64,000 bases of DNA from Candidatus Heimdallarchaeota archaeon B3_Heim (GCA_003144275.1 NJBF01000005.1:1-64000), one strand, 5' to 3'; positions 37,580 to 46,346 are shown, numbered from the stretch's first letter. Numbers and translations: made by a program. The notes: generated by a model from the letters alone, not told the origin.

Positions 37580-38666
37580 AAAATAGTTTGATTAATTCCT
37601 CTGGTTGATCATGTTGTTTAAAGTTCCAAGTAGAATCAGAGGAGGGAGAGAGAAAAAACTGGGGTAAGTTATTTTTTCGCTTTTTCCTTGGATTTTTTGT
37701 TAGTAATCGCTTAGTTAATACCTTGCGTTGCGTTTTATTTAAATCTCTCCAACCTTTGTCAGGTCTATAAAGAGCTAGAGAATGATGAAGATGAGTTAAG
37801 TTAAGATTCATCATTTCATGTATGATTATCTTTCCCTGTCTATCTTTTTTTTTAAAATAAGCTTTTAGCGAATCATGACATGTAATAGGGGAAGTTAAAA
37901 GCCCGATAAATGAGTTAGAAGTTTCTCTTATATGTAACACATTGCTATTGCAAAGGAGAGTATTTGCACTGTCATGCAAATCTACTACCTCTTTGAGAGA
38001 GATATTCTCTGTTAGTTGAAAATTGATGTAAAAATGCTCTAGATCAAAAGCGTGTCTATAAAAGAAAAGAATAATTCTTATGTCAAGAAGTTTGAAGAAT
38101 GTAGAAACGTCAGGAGCAATTTTTGTCCTATCCCTATTCTTACAATAAACAGTTTTAACGTGTAGAGGATCTAATGCTAAATATCCACTGTTATTAATCT
38201 CAAAAAATAACAATTCCACATTTTGAAGCTGTTCACGTGAAAGAGGAACTTTGAATCTATTATATCTATATTGTAAGGATTCAAAAGCATCTATATCCAG
38301 TAAGGAGGTATAATTATGCACTAATTTGAAAATGGCTCTTAAATTATTAATAATATACGTGTAAAAGTCCTCAGCATGGTATTTAGCTTCCTTCAATATC
38401 AAATTGGCTTTTGTACAGAATTCCCGAGAAAAACATAGGAATGGAGTCTGTAGGTATAGATTTGTTCCTGTATTTTCTTCAATATAATCGTCGAGTCGAG
38501 TTATAAGTTTTTCACGTTGGAATTCGGCTTCTTGGTAATGCATAAGAACTGATGTAAATTTAAATAGAATTTCTTTTTCAATTTTTGTATAATTTTTTGC
38601 GTATAAAGAGATCCTACTTAGTATTGTGTGAATATTATTCCTTAGGATCTCATAGCGTCGAACCAC
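37551..38666 (-). CDS. Hypothetical protein, first gene of an orphan pair
   Basis: 371 residues, mostly helical, rich in Phe, Tyr and Asn, with a basic stretch near the end (KRLLTKNPRKKRKNN). No recognisable domain, signal or catalytic motif. Composition is more A/T-biased than the ribosomal neighbours. With its overlapping partner it lies alone between tRNA-Trp and ribosomal P1, which could mark acquired DNA, but no mobile-element gene is near. Confidence 0.6.
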   Translation of the reverse strand: MVRRYEILRNNIHTILSRISLYAKNYTKIEKEILFKFTSVLMHYQEAEFQREKLITRLDDYIEENTGTNLYLQTPFLCFSREFCTKANLILKEAKYHAEDFYTYIINNLRAIFKLVHNYTSLLDIDAFESLQYRYNRFKVPLSREQLQNVELLFFEINNSGYLALDPLHVKTVYCKNRDRTKIAPDVSTFFKLLDIRIILFFYRHAFDLEHFYINFQLTENISLKEVVDLHDSANTLLCNSNVLHIRETSNSFIGLLTSPITCHDSLKAYFKKKDRQGKIIIHEMMNLNLTHLHHSLALYRPDKGWRDLNKTQRKVLTKRLLTKNPRKKRKNNLPQFFLSPSSDSTWNFKQHDQPEELIKLFCEVSREFTS

Positions 38667-39160
38667 TCCAGAACCTGTCTTAAAGTTATAAAAGAGATTT
38701 TTCTACCCTTATTAACGAGTTTATTCTGGATATATTTAAACTTTTCATATATTTATATAGGGCTTATAAAATATAGAGAATCGTTACTGAAATAAATATG
38801 GACATTTGAATTAAACCAGCCTCTACTACTATTCTTATTCTTAAGGATAGTATTACATTTTTATCTTGTCTCTATTAACGAAAAACAACTAAGTGAAGAA
38901 GTATATAAACCAAGAATTAGGAATTTATCCAATTCAATCTATTTGCTTCAATTTTGATCTGTGAAATGCGCCCTAGGAATTGGTGAGTACTACAGTAAAC
39001 AGATAAACATCATTAGGAAAAAGCATAAAACAGAAGAAAAGCAGTTCTAGTAGATAGAAAGGCTTCTTTGAAGGCAGAGAAGAAATTCTTGAGCTGCTAC
39101 CAACTAATAAATCTGAACACATTAGTAAATTCATAAGAACGCACTTGGAAGTGACAATTG
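38667..39160 (+). promoter_or_regulatory. Promoter and long leader of ribosomal P1
   Basis: GTATATAAA at 38901-38909 is a good TATA box on the plus strand. Start would be near 38930, leaving a leader of about 230 bases before the P1 ATG, long for an archaeon. The leader has a 29-codon frame (from GTG 38961, VKCALGIGEYYSKQ) and GCCTTC/GAAGGC-like pairing near 39062-39075. No uL1, uL11 or uL10 gene, the usual partners, is found in the gap. Nothing else recognisable from 38667 to 38900. Confidence 0.45.
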
Positions 39161-39469
39161 ATGCAATATTTACACGCTGCACTAGTATTACACTCATCAG
39201 GAAAAGGAGTTTCTGAAAAAGGAATAACAGCAATTATTAAAGCGGCTGGTGACAAACCAGACGAAGCTAAGATTAAGGCTTTGGTTTCAACACTTGAATC
39301 ATTAGACATTGATGAAGCCATTAAAGGGGCAAGTTTCATGACAGCAGCTTCACCTGGAACCACAGGCGCAGCAGATACTGGCAAGGAAACTGTCGCTAGT
39401 ACAACAGAACCTGAAGAAGAAGAGGAAGAAGCTGGGGACGATCTCGGTTTATCTTCATTATTCGGTTGA
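39161..39469 (+). CDS. rpl12: Ribosomal stalk protein P1 (archaeal L12)
   Basis: 102 residues from ATG 39161; GGAAGTGAC lies five bases upstream and decides this start. N-terminal dimerisation helices (YLHAALVLHSSGKGVSEKGI), a Thr/Ala/Gly hinge, an acidic stretch of Glu, and the C-terminal LGLSSLFG that recruits translation GTPases are all present. It is separated from uL10, uL1 and uL11, unlike the usual archaeal operon. Confidence 0.95.
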   Translation: MQYLHAALVLHSSGKGVSEKGITAIIKAAGDKPDEAKIKALVSTLESLDIDEAIKGASFMTAASPGTTGAADTGKETVASTTEPEEEEEEAGDDLGLSSLFG

Positions 39470-39513
39470 AAACTTTCTTTTAACTCCTTTATATTCCCTA
39501 CATGGGCATTGAG

Positions 39514-39550
39514 TGGCTCATATTCCATAATAGAGCCATTTTCTCTTTCT
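39514..39550 (+). terminator. Terminator-like hairpin after P1
   Basis: TGGCTC (39514-39519) pairs with GAGCCA (39533-39538); TATT and AATA extend the stem inside with one bulged base. A T-rich tract (TTTTCTCTTTCTTTTT) follows. It lies about 45 bases beyond the P1 stop. Confidence 0.5.
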
Positions 39551-39781
39551 TTTTACTCTTTTCAATAGAATTTGACTAGCTTTATACAACTTTACAGATA
39601 TTCAGCTTGTTTAAAGTAAAAAAATTCAAATTTCATTGGGATTAAAGGAATCAGATCTAGTAAAGATAAACTAAAATCAGATAAATAAAATGAAAAATAT
39701 AGGAGTTATGAAAAGAATTTTGCATAATAAGCAATAAGTTCTTATCAAGTTATAATCATCTATGACTATAAATAATGTTAA

Positions 39782-39878
39782 GGGCCGATGGTGAAGCTGG
39801 TATCACGCCGCCTTCGCAAGGCGGAGATCGCAAAAATGCGACTGTATCCCCCGAGTTCAAATCTCGGTCGGTCCACCA
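39782..39878 (+). tRNA. tRNA-Ala (CGC) with intron in the variable region
   Basis: Acceptor GGGCCGA pairs with TCGGTCC, then A73 and encoded CCA (to 39878). D-arm GTGA-AGCTGGTA-TCAC, anticodon arm CCGCC-TTCGCAA-GGCGG with anticodon CGC at 39815-39817, T-arm CCGAG-TTCAAAT-CTCGG. Between the anticodon stem and the T-stem lie 25 bases instead of five, with a TCGCA/TGCGA hairpin, so an intron of about 20 bases occupies the variable region. Exact splice sites are not resolved. Confidence 0.88.
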
Positions 39879-39914
39879 CATTCATAGTAACAGAAAACCT
39901 TGTATGGAATGTAA

Positions 39915-41003
39915 ATGTCAGTTAAAGAAGAGACCCATAGAAATGAGCTATTAAATAGTGCCAAGCTGGAATTCCGCAATGCTGGGTATACTCTGAGTGA
40001 TAATGATATTAGCTCCTCCTCTTTTGACTTCATAGTGAAGAAGAAGAAAGAAATTCAGACACCTTTGATACCAAAAAAAATGATCATTCGTGTATTAGCT
40101 GAATTAGATTTGTTTAAAAGACACACATCCCAAGAACTTCAGTTAATTGCCAAATTAATTCAAGGAAAACCTTTACTAATAGCAAAATTTGCTACTGGAA
40201 AAAGAATTAAACCAGCCACACTTTATAGACGGCACAATGTTCCTGCTATTTCGTTACAAACTCTAAAATCTTTTCTTCAAGATGAATTATCCAAAAAATC
40301 TCCACAAATTACTAAACTCACAAAGAGAGGGGGTATCTTTGTTAATCTATCAACTTCACGCTTTGTTGAAAGAAGAAAACAGCTTGAGTTGGATATTAGT
40401 CTTTTAGCTGAAAAAATTGGGGTATCACGTCAATCCCTCTATAAATATGAGCGGGGTAAAAGCTCACCTAAATTAGATAGTTACGCTCGTATCTTAGAGA
40501 TCATGGGTATTGATCTTGAACAGCCGATTAACATATTTGAAAAACCTAAAAAATCTACAGATGACTTAGATTTTACAATCAAAGAACTTTGTAAACCTAA
40601 ATCACAACGGCAAAAAGAAATCACAGGTTACCTTCAAGAAAAAGAGATCCGGATTTTATGGTTAAGACAAGAACCAGTTGATGGCATCATTGTTAACGAA
40701 CAAAGAGAGATTATCGACAAGAGGGAAATAAATCCGGGAAACTCAATTGTCACAGGGGTTTCTTCAACAAACGAGGAAAAAGACCATGATCGTCTCCTCT
40801 TACTAAACAAACTCGCACGCTTCTTAGGAAAAAAGGCAATTTGGTTTGAGGATGAAGAGTCTGACAAAGAATCGAAATTTATTAAGACTACGGATTTTTT
40901 TACAATATTGACTATTTCTGATTTAGAACATATGGGAAATGAAGAACTATTAAAATCTTTGAAATTATCGGGCACTTCTCAACAAACTAAATCCAAACGT
41001 TGA
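39915..41003 (+). CDS. Archaeal HTH (XRE-type) transcriptional regulator, COG1395-like
   Basis: 362 residues. The N-terminal domain (residues about 1-135) resembles the nuclease-like fold of COG1395 proteins (RVLAELDLFKRHTSQELQLI, then RRHNVPAISLQTLKSFL). A central XRE helix-turn-helix follows (about 160-200; SLLAEKIGVSRQSLYKYERG). The C-terminal 120 residues are charged and variable. Members are conserved archaeal DNA-binding proteins of unknown target. It begins 37 bases after tRNA-Ala. Confidence 0.85.
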   Translation: MSVKEETHRNELLNSAKLEFRNAGYTLSDNDISSSSFDFIVKKKKEIQTPLIPKKMIIRVLAELDLFKRHTSQELQLIAKLIQGKPLLIAKFATGKRIKPATLYRRHNVPAISLQTLKSFLQDELSKKSPQITKLTKRGGIFVNLSTSRFVERRKQLELDISLLAEKIGVSRQSLYKYERGKSSPKLDSYARILEIMGIDLEQPINIFEKPKKSTDDLDFTIKELCKPKSQRQKEITGYLQEKEIRILWLRQEPVDGIIVNEQREIIDKREINPGNSIVTGVSSTNEEKDHDRLLLLNKLARFLGKKAIWFEDEESDKESKFIKTTDFFTILTISDLEHMGNEELLKSLKLSGTSQQTKSKR

Positions 41004-41044
41004 GAAGGATTCTTGAATTCATGACTATATTTGTCAGATAATGC

Positions 41045-41268
41045 AGTAAAACTGCGTTCTGGACAGGATGAGTCACACATCCGCTATCCGGCAGGTTAGC
41101 AACAAGAGAATTGTTGCTTTCCATTGGGACTACTTGAATCAGACCTGCTTGCGACATCCCGAACACTAGGGAATTTCGACCAGATTGGGGCATTCTTCCA
41201 TTACCTTTGACGGGTAACTCGTCTAACGAAGTTACAAGGGAATATGACCTAAGAGCTATGTGTATTTT
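41045..41268 (+). ncRNA. Candidate structured ncRNA of unknown class
   Basis: Between the XRE gene and the Ost3/6-like gene there is no credible frame, but there are dense paired elements. AGCAACAA/TTGTTGCT (41098-41118) lies inside GCAGGT/ACCTGC (41091-41148). GGATG/CATCC lies at 41067-41083, and GACG/CGTC at 41209-41223. A weak TATA (ACTATATTTG) lies near 41023-41032, and seven T lie at 41262-41268. I compared it by eye with RNase P, SRP and tRNA signatures without a match. The rest of 41269-41573 shows nothing definite. Confidence 0.35.
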
Positions 41269-41573
41269 TTTGTCATCACTTCGGGGTTGAAGAAGTAAAG
41301 GAGGGAGGCCCTTTAATGATGTTAGAGAGAGAAGTCAGCAAATACGAGAAGATTTACTTTGTCAGACAAAAATGATCCTACTTATAGAAAGGAAATTAAA
41401 ACCTATTCATTTGACCCCGTATCGTACAATTACAGACATTGTCAACCCTGAATGGGAAGATATTAAGTTTCCAATAAAATTTAGGGAAAAACATCAAAAC
41501 CAACAAAGATACTTTGATAATCGGTAAAGAGATTTGAATAAATAGTCTTGGATGATTGATAGAGGAATATAAT

Positions 41574-42026
41574 ATGTCTAAAAAAGAAAATGAACAAGAA
41601 GAAACAAAAGGGTCATCAATACCGTGGATTCCAGGCTTTAAAAGGCCAACAATTGATTTTAAAAGGCCAACATTCGAACTTCCCTATGAGGCACCTCATA
41701 AATACATTATATTCATTATCGTTCTTTCTACTATATTTATATTGGCAGGAGGTATATATAATATAGCAGAAAATCCTTTACCTATGGGACAAACATCAAC
41801 TGCGCTCGTACCTGTATTCCAATCGCCGAGTGAACAATTTCTGATAGAGTCTCTGATTGCTGCTCTTTTTTTTGGCCTTGGAGCAGGTGGCCTTTTCATG
41901 ATCAGGTACTCAACACGTTTTGCATATGATGCTAGGACATCCATCACCCTCTTAATCCTTGGAATTACTCTTACCATCGTCGCTGCTGGTGGGACTGTAA
42001 TTATGTACGACTTCAAAACAAGCTAG
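41574..42026 (+). CDS. Ost3/Ost6-like oligosaccharyltransferase membrane subunit
   Basis: 150 residues from ATG 41574 (GAGGAATATAAT upstream). Three or four transmembrane helices (about 45-63, 85-105, 118-142). The segment SEQFLIESLIAALFFGLGAG, then a short loop with FAYDARTSITLLILG, follows the pattern of the Ost3/Ost6/TUSC3 membrane domain (QFGxExQIVAxLY ... D.....). The thioredoxin domain of the eukaryotic proteins is absent. A role with AglB/Stt3 in N-glycosylation is inference from this resemblance. tRNA-Ser follows 21 bases downstream. Confidence 0.6.
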   Translation: MSKKENEQEETKGSSIPWIPGFKRPTIDFKRPTFELPYEAPHKYIIFIIVLSTIFILAGGIYNIAENPLPMGQTSTALVPVFQSPSEQFLIESLIAALFFGLGAGGLFMIRYSTRFAYDARTSITLLILGITLTIVAAGGTVIMYDFKTS

Positions 42027-42047
42027 AAAATTCTAATCGTCCGTTTT

Positions 42048-42231
42048 GCCGGGGTTTCTGTCTCTAACGAGGTTCATTCAGATCCTCAACGACCCGATAG
42101 CCAAGCGGACGGGATTATAATTAATAATGCCCTGTATTACGGCGCTGGCCTTGAGACCTCAATATTCAAAAATTCAGGTTAGATAGCCAGTGTACATTAT
42201 GTACTCGAGGGTTCAAATCCCTCCCCCGGCG
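42048..42231 (+). tRNA. tRNA-Ser (UGA) with three introns, one at the acceptor/D-arm junction
   Basis: Acceptor GCCGGGG (42048-42054) pairs with CCCCGGC (42224-42230), G73 follows, CCA is not encoded. About 43 bases then precede TAGCC of the D-arm: an intron near position 7/8. A second intron lies in the D-loop (GGGATTAT/ATAATGCCC hairpin). A third lies at 37/38 (about 29 bases, ACCT/AGGT). Anticodon stem CTGGC/GCCAG, anticodon TGA at 42152-42154. The long variable arm GTAC-ATTAT-GTAC and G73 confirm serine identity. T-arm GAGGG-TTCAAAT-CCCTC. Confidence 0.85.
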
Positions 42232-42397
42232 TTTTAATATGAATATGGAGGGAATATTCATCCTAGCATCGATCACTCATAATTTAGATACTACTTGGAC
42301 GATAAAGGGAAGCTTCTAAGGAGGTAGAACGAAAACCAATAATCCTTTTAACCCCAAATTATTCACCCCAACTGAACATTCTAGCAACAAGAATTGC

Positions 42398-42733
42398 ATG
42401 GATATACTGGAGAAAGAAATTTTGGTATCCGTAGCGCGTATTCGGTTAATGAGCACTGATGTTGAACAATTAGACGGCATTTGTAAAGAAATGAAGAGGA
42501 TTGCAGACAAGTCTGGGGTAAAAATGAGAGGCCCAATCCCTTTACCAACAAAGAAATTACGATTGCCCGTTAGAAAATCGCCCAGTGGACAAGGAACAGC
42601 GACTTGGGAGGATTATGAACTTCGTATACATAAAAGGTTGATCGATATAGATGCCGATGACCGGACTATGAGACAGATAATCCGATTAAATGTTTCTCGC
42701 ACTATTTTTGTTGAAATTGAATTACGTACTTAA
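42398..42733 (+). CDS. rps10: Ribosomal protein uS10
   Basis: 111 residues. VARIRLMSTDVEQLDGICKE, GPIPLPTKKLRLPVRKSPSG and YELRIHKRLIDIDA match archaeal uS10, a 30S head protein. In most archaea it ends the uS12-uS7-EF2-EF1A cluster; here it precedes uS7 by 16 bases and the EF-1A-like genes lie convergent. Confidence 0.95.
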   Translation: MDILEKEILVSVARIRLMSTDVEQLDGICKEMKRIADKSGVKMRGPIPLPTKKLRLPVRKSPSGQGTATWEDYELRIHKRLIDIDADDRTMRQIIRLNVSRTIFVEIELRT

Positions 42734-42749
42734 ACTGAAGGAATAGATT

Positions 42750-43325
42750 ATGACTGCTTCAGATACCATGAAAATATTCGGACTATGGGATTCCCAAGAT
42801 ATTGAAGTTGCCGACATCAGTCTAAAACGTTATATTAATCTTGAAGAACGACTTTTGCCACATAGTTCAGGGCGACATGAGCACAAACGATTTCATAAGT
42901 CATACGTCCATGTTGTTGAACGTCTTGCAAATAAGCTTATGAGTCCAGGTAAAAATACGGGGAAGAAAATTTTAGCTCTAAATATTGTTAAAACCGCCAT
43001 GCAAATAATTGAATTGAAAACTAATAAAAATCCAATTCAAGTTATTGTTGATGCTATTGTAAACTGTGCCCCTAGAGAGGAAACAACTCGAATATCCTAT
43101 GGAGGAATTGTCTATCACACTGCGGTAGATAGTGCACCGCAGAGAAGGGTAGATGTGGCACTTCGATTACTTGCTAATGCAGTAAGAAGAGCCTCATTCA
43201 ATAATGTCCGTGCAGTTGACGAAATATTAGCCGAGCAATTGATTCTCGCTGGTACAAACAATACCAACTCAAGCGCGATAAAAAGAAAACAGGATATCGA
43301 ACGTGTAGCCTTAAGTGCGCGGTAA
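42750..43325 (+). CDS. rps7: Ribosomal protein uS7
   Basis: 191 residues. MKIFGLWDSQDIEVADISL (archaeal/eukaryotic N-terminus), LMSPGKNTGKKILALNIVKT, NCAPREETTRISYGGIVY and RRVDVALRLLANAVRRASF are diagnostic. uS7 nucleates assembly of the 30S head. Its position after uS10 reverses the common archaeal order. It is convergent with the EF-1A-like gene. Confidence 0.96.
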   Translation: MTASDTMKIFGLWDSQDIEVADISLKRYINLEERLLPHSSGRHEHKRFHKSYVHVVERLANKLMSPGKNTGKKILALNIVKTAMQIIELKTNKNPIQVIVDAIVNCAPREETTRISYGGIVYHTAVDSAPQRRVDVALRLLANAVRRASFNNVRAVDEILAEQLILAGTNNTNSSAIKRKQDIERVALSAR

Positions 43326-43424
43326 AAAATTTACATCCGTTTTCTTTTTTATAACACACATATTCGTGTAAGTTTTACTGAATATCCGCTTAAGCCTTTT
43401 TAATCAAAATGGTCATTGGAAATT

Positions 43425-44753
43425 CTAATTAGAAAATAATTCGTGTACTATTCCCACAGCGATTGTACTTCCAGAATGCCGTAAGATTATCCGTCCTAAT
43501 TCGGCATAGTCTGTGAATTTTTCTACTACAAGCGGAGTATTAATAAGTAAATCCACTTCTACTAACTCCCCCTCGAACGCTATAGTTATCCGTCCCTCAA
43601 ATTCTCTCTGTAATTTTTTATATTTGGGACTCTTATTCAGAATTTTCGTAATTTGCTCAATCTGAGCAGTAGAATAGGACGCACCACAATGGAAGACTAC
43701 TGAAGATCCTGGAACAAATGTACCTTCTAGAATTAAAAGGCGAGAGCGAATTTTAACGCCGAATTGATATTCTGTATTTTTCGGAGCTAAAACTATTCCT
43801 TCTCCCAAAATATCTTTGGGTAAATTCCTTAATAATACTGATCCATGTTCTCCTGGATTTAGAGCTTCTTGTTTTTCATCCTCCACCCATAATTCTTTGA
43901 TTTCTGATTCTATCCCTTGGGGGAGAATTTTAACTTTTTCACCCGATTTAAGTTGTTGACTGAGTGCTTTTCCTAAGAGAAATGTCCCAAATCCATGTCT
44001 CTCAATAATATCGTAACCAACGAATCGCATTTCCATATTTTTCTCATACTTTACTCCTTTCAACGAATTTAAAGCTTCTAATAATGTATAACCGTCATAC
44101 CACTCCATTTGACGGGAGTGTTCTGATAAATTCTCCCCAGCTAATCCGCTAATGGGAATAAATGGAATACTTTCAATTTGTTGGGTCCAAGGAGATTGGA
44201 TCTCCCGAAAGAGTTGTTTTATTTTATCAACTGCCTCGTGATACCGATCTTGTCTATACTCGACTTGATCCATTTTATTGATAGCAATGATAACTTGATT
44301 GATTCCCAATACAGAGGCTAAAATAGCATGTTCTCTTGTCTGACCTCCAGGATCTTGGTAACCTCCTACTTTCAATCCTGATTTCAAATCATTGGGGACA
44401 GCACTAATTACCAAAACACAAGCGTCAGCTTGAGAAGCTCCTCGTATCATATTCTTTACAAAGTCCCGATGACCAGGTGAATCAATTAGCATAAATTTTC
44501 TTTGCTCTGTTTCAAAAGGATAGAAGGCAATATCAGAAGTAATACCTCGCTGCTTTTCCTCAGGTAGCGTATCAAGTACGTAAGCCCACTTCCATGATTC
44601 CATTTGATGTTCAATAGCCTCTTCCTCCAATTTTTCTATCGTACGAACATCAATAGCGCCGATCTGAGATAAAAGATGACCTAATGTTGTAGATTTGCCA
44701 TGATCCACATGGCCAATCCATATTAAAGATATAGTTGGCTTAGAATTAACCAT
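43425..44753 (-). CDS. Divergent EF-1A-family translational GTPase (paralogue 2)
   Basis: 442 residues from ATG 44753. G-domain motifs: G1 GHVDHGKS, switch region KQRGITSDIAF, G3 DSPGH, G4 NKMD, G5-like SGLAG. Domain II (FVGYDIIERHGFGTFLLGK) and III (TYAELG-type end, GRIILRHSGSTIAVGIV) are recognisable but far from canonical EF-1A. Candidates are an aRF3/Hbs1-like release or rescue factor, a SelB-like factor or a specialised EF-1A. It follows the other EF-1A-like gene by 63 bases on the same strand, probably one operon. Confidence 0.82.
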   Translation of the reverse strand: MVNSKPTISLIWIGHVDHGKSTTLGHLLSQIGAIDVRTIEKLEEEAIEHQMESWKWAYVLDTLPEEKQRGITSDIAFYPFETEQRKFMLIDSPGHRDFVKNMIRGASQADACVLVISAVPNDLKSGLKVGGYQDPGGQTREHAILASVLGINQVIIAINKMDQVEYRQDRYHEAVDKIKQLFREIQSPWTQQIESIPFIPISGLAGENLSEHSRQMEWYDGYTLLEALNSLKGVKYEKNMEMRFVGYDIIERHGFGTFLLGKALSQQLKSGEKVKILPQGIESEIKELWVEDEKQEALNPGEHGSVLLRNLPKDILGEGIVLAPKNTEYQFGVKIRSRLLILEGTFVPGSSVVFHCGASYSTAQIEQITKILNKSPKYKKLQREFEGRITIAFEGELVEVDLLINTPLVVEKFTDYAELGRIILRHSGSTIAVGIVHELFSN

Positions 44754-44816
44754 AAGTATCACTGCCTGAAATTAGGCTGAAAGGAAAAAAGAAAAAGAAA
44801 TTGAGAAAGAAAAAGT

Positions 44817-46346
44817 TTAGGAGGCGTATTTATTTCTTTCGACTTTTTGGACTACTCCAACAGCAACTGTTTTTCCTGAATCGCGGAGTGCAAATCGTCC
44901 AAGAGCTGGAGTTTTGGTGATTGGCTCCACCACTAAAGGTGTTAAAGGAGTCATCCAAACCATACCCCTCTCACCTTGACCCAGATTATCCTGTTCTTGA
45001 ACCGCAGTCACACGGCATGCAACTTGTGCAGTTCCACAGTGAACCACAGGAGAGTAGTTTTCATGAATTCCCCAGGCTTCGTCTTTCTTCTTAGCTTTTT
45101 TACCTAGTCCTCTGACCACGAGTACCAATGATAAAAATCCGTCCACATTTGGTTTTAAAGCTTCTGCTGGATCCGCCGGATCACTCACGACAGCACCGCG
45201 TATAATATCATTCGCACCTATATTTTTTGTTTTAATGTTGAAACCGATATTGTCTCCTGGCATTGCTTGCGGAATATCTTTGTGAAATTCTTGAATTGAC
45301 TTCACAGTAATTGGTACTGGTGCAATATCTTGTTTTGTAGGGGAAATTACCATCTCTGAATTCGGTTTTAGTACTCCAGTAGAAAGTCTTCCAGTTAGGA
45401 CTGTCCCTACGCCACTTATATTGAGTGTTTGTTGAATTGGTAATCGGATTGCTTGTTTTGCCAACGCGTCTTTACGAATGGCTGGTGATTCCAAAACATC
45501 AAGCGAATCAACGAGGGATGGTCCATCATACCATGATAAACCTTCAAAACCTGCTTTTATGTCCTCAATCTCTTTTTGTAACGATTCAATGAATTCAGGA
45601 TCTGCATTTCCAGCTTTTGCTGCAGATACATGTCCTTCTAAGTTTTTCACTGAATTTTCTTTAGAGAGAAGATTCACACCTACTAATCCACTAGTGGGAA
45701 CATATTTAATTGCTTCTAAACGGGCCTCTTTGTTCTCTATTTGTAATGCGGACATTAATTGAGTAAAGATAGTATGAATTGCAGTTTTGATTTGCTCATA
45801 TCTTTCCTTACCCCAGTCAACAACGTCCATTTTATTGATAGCTACAACAATATTTGTAACTCCAAGTGAAGTTAGGAGAAGCATATGCTCTGTTGTCATA
45901 CCTATAACGTTAGCATATTTTCCAGAAGCGGTTCCAGCGACTTTGGTTCCGTCTTCGAATTCTCCTTTTCTTGCAGATACAACTAAAATAGCGGCATCTG
46001 CTTGAGAAGCGCCGGTAATCATATTTTTTATAAAATCACTATGGCCTGGAGCATCGATTAAGTTATAGATGAATTTCTTGGTCTTAAATTCTTGGAAAGA
46101 TATGTTAATTGTGAGACCTCGTTCTCTTTCATCCATCAGAGGATCCAAAATCCAGGCGTACGACCAGCTACCCATGCCCGTAGCTTTGCTTTCTTTATAG
46201 TATTTTTCAGCAATTCGCCAAGGTTGTCGTTTCTTTTTAGGATCATGTATCTGACCTAGTAAGAACAACATGTGGCCAAGACCGGTAGATTTTCCGTGAT
46301 CAACGTGTCCTGTGACCACTAAATTCATTCTTTCGAGATCTGCCAT
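44817..46346 (-). CDS. EF-1A-family elongation factor (paralogue 1)
   Basis: 509 residues, about 70 longer than usual. G1 GHVDHGKS, RERGLTINISFQEF, G3 DAPGH, NMITGASQADAAILVVSARK, G4 NKMD and domain II IQEFHKDIPQAMPGDNIGFN are very close to EF-1A. Domain III ends with LGRFALRDSGKTVAVGVV. Insertions after G1 (about 30-45) and in a Lys/Glu-rich helix around 240-265 account for the extra length. It is the best candidate for the functional EF-1A, delivering aminoacyl-tRNA, although the insertions are atypical. Confidence 0.85.
   Translation of the reverse strand: MADLERMNLVVTGHVDHGKSTGLGHMLFLLGQIHDPKKKRQPWRIAEKYYKESKATGMGSWSYAWILDPLMDERERGLTINISFQEFKTKKFIYNLIDAPGHSDFIKNMITGASQADAAILVVSARKGEFEDGTKVAGTASGKYANVIGMTTEHMLLLTSLGVTNIVVAINKMDVVDWGKERYEQIKTAIHTIFTQLMSALQIENKEARLEAIKYVPTSGLVGVNLLSKENSVKNLEGHVSAAKAGNADPEFIESLQKEIEDIKAGFEGLSWYDGPSLVDSLDVLESPAIRKDALAKQAIRLPIQQTLNISGVGTVLTGRLSTGVLKPNSEMVISPTKQDIAPVPITVKSIQEFHKDIPQAMPGDNIGFNIKTKNIGANDIIRGAVVSDPADPAEALKPNVDGFLSLVLVVRGLGKKAKKKDEAWGIHENYSPVVHCGTAQVACRVTAVQEQDNLGQGERGMVWMTPLTPLVVEPITKTPALGRFALRDSGKTVAVGVVQKVERNKYAS

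Noticed and set aside
41040..41200. Multi-intron tRNA
   Set aside because: No T-arm with a TTCRANY loop and 5-bp stem could be found on either strand.
42152..42154. tRNA-Leu (GAG) reading of this tRNA
   Set aside because: With U33 placed correctly the anticodon is TGA; G73 and the variable arm agree with serine.
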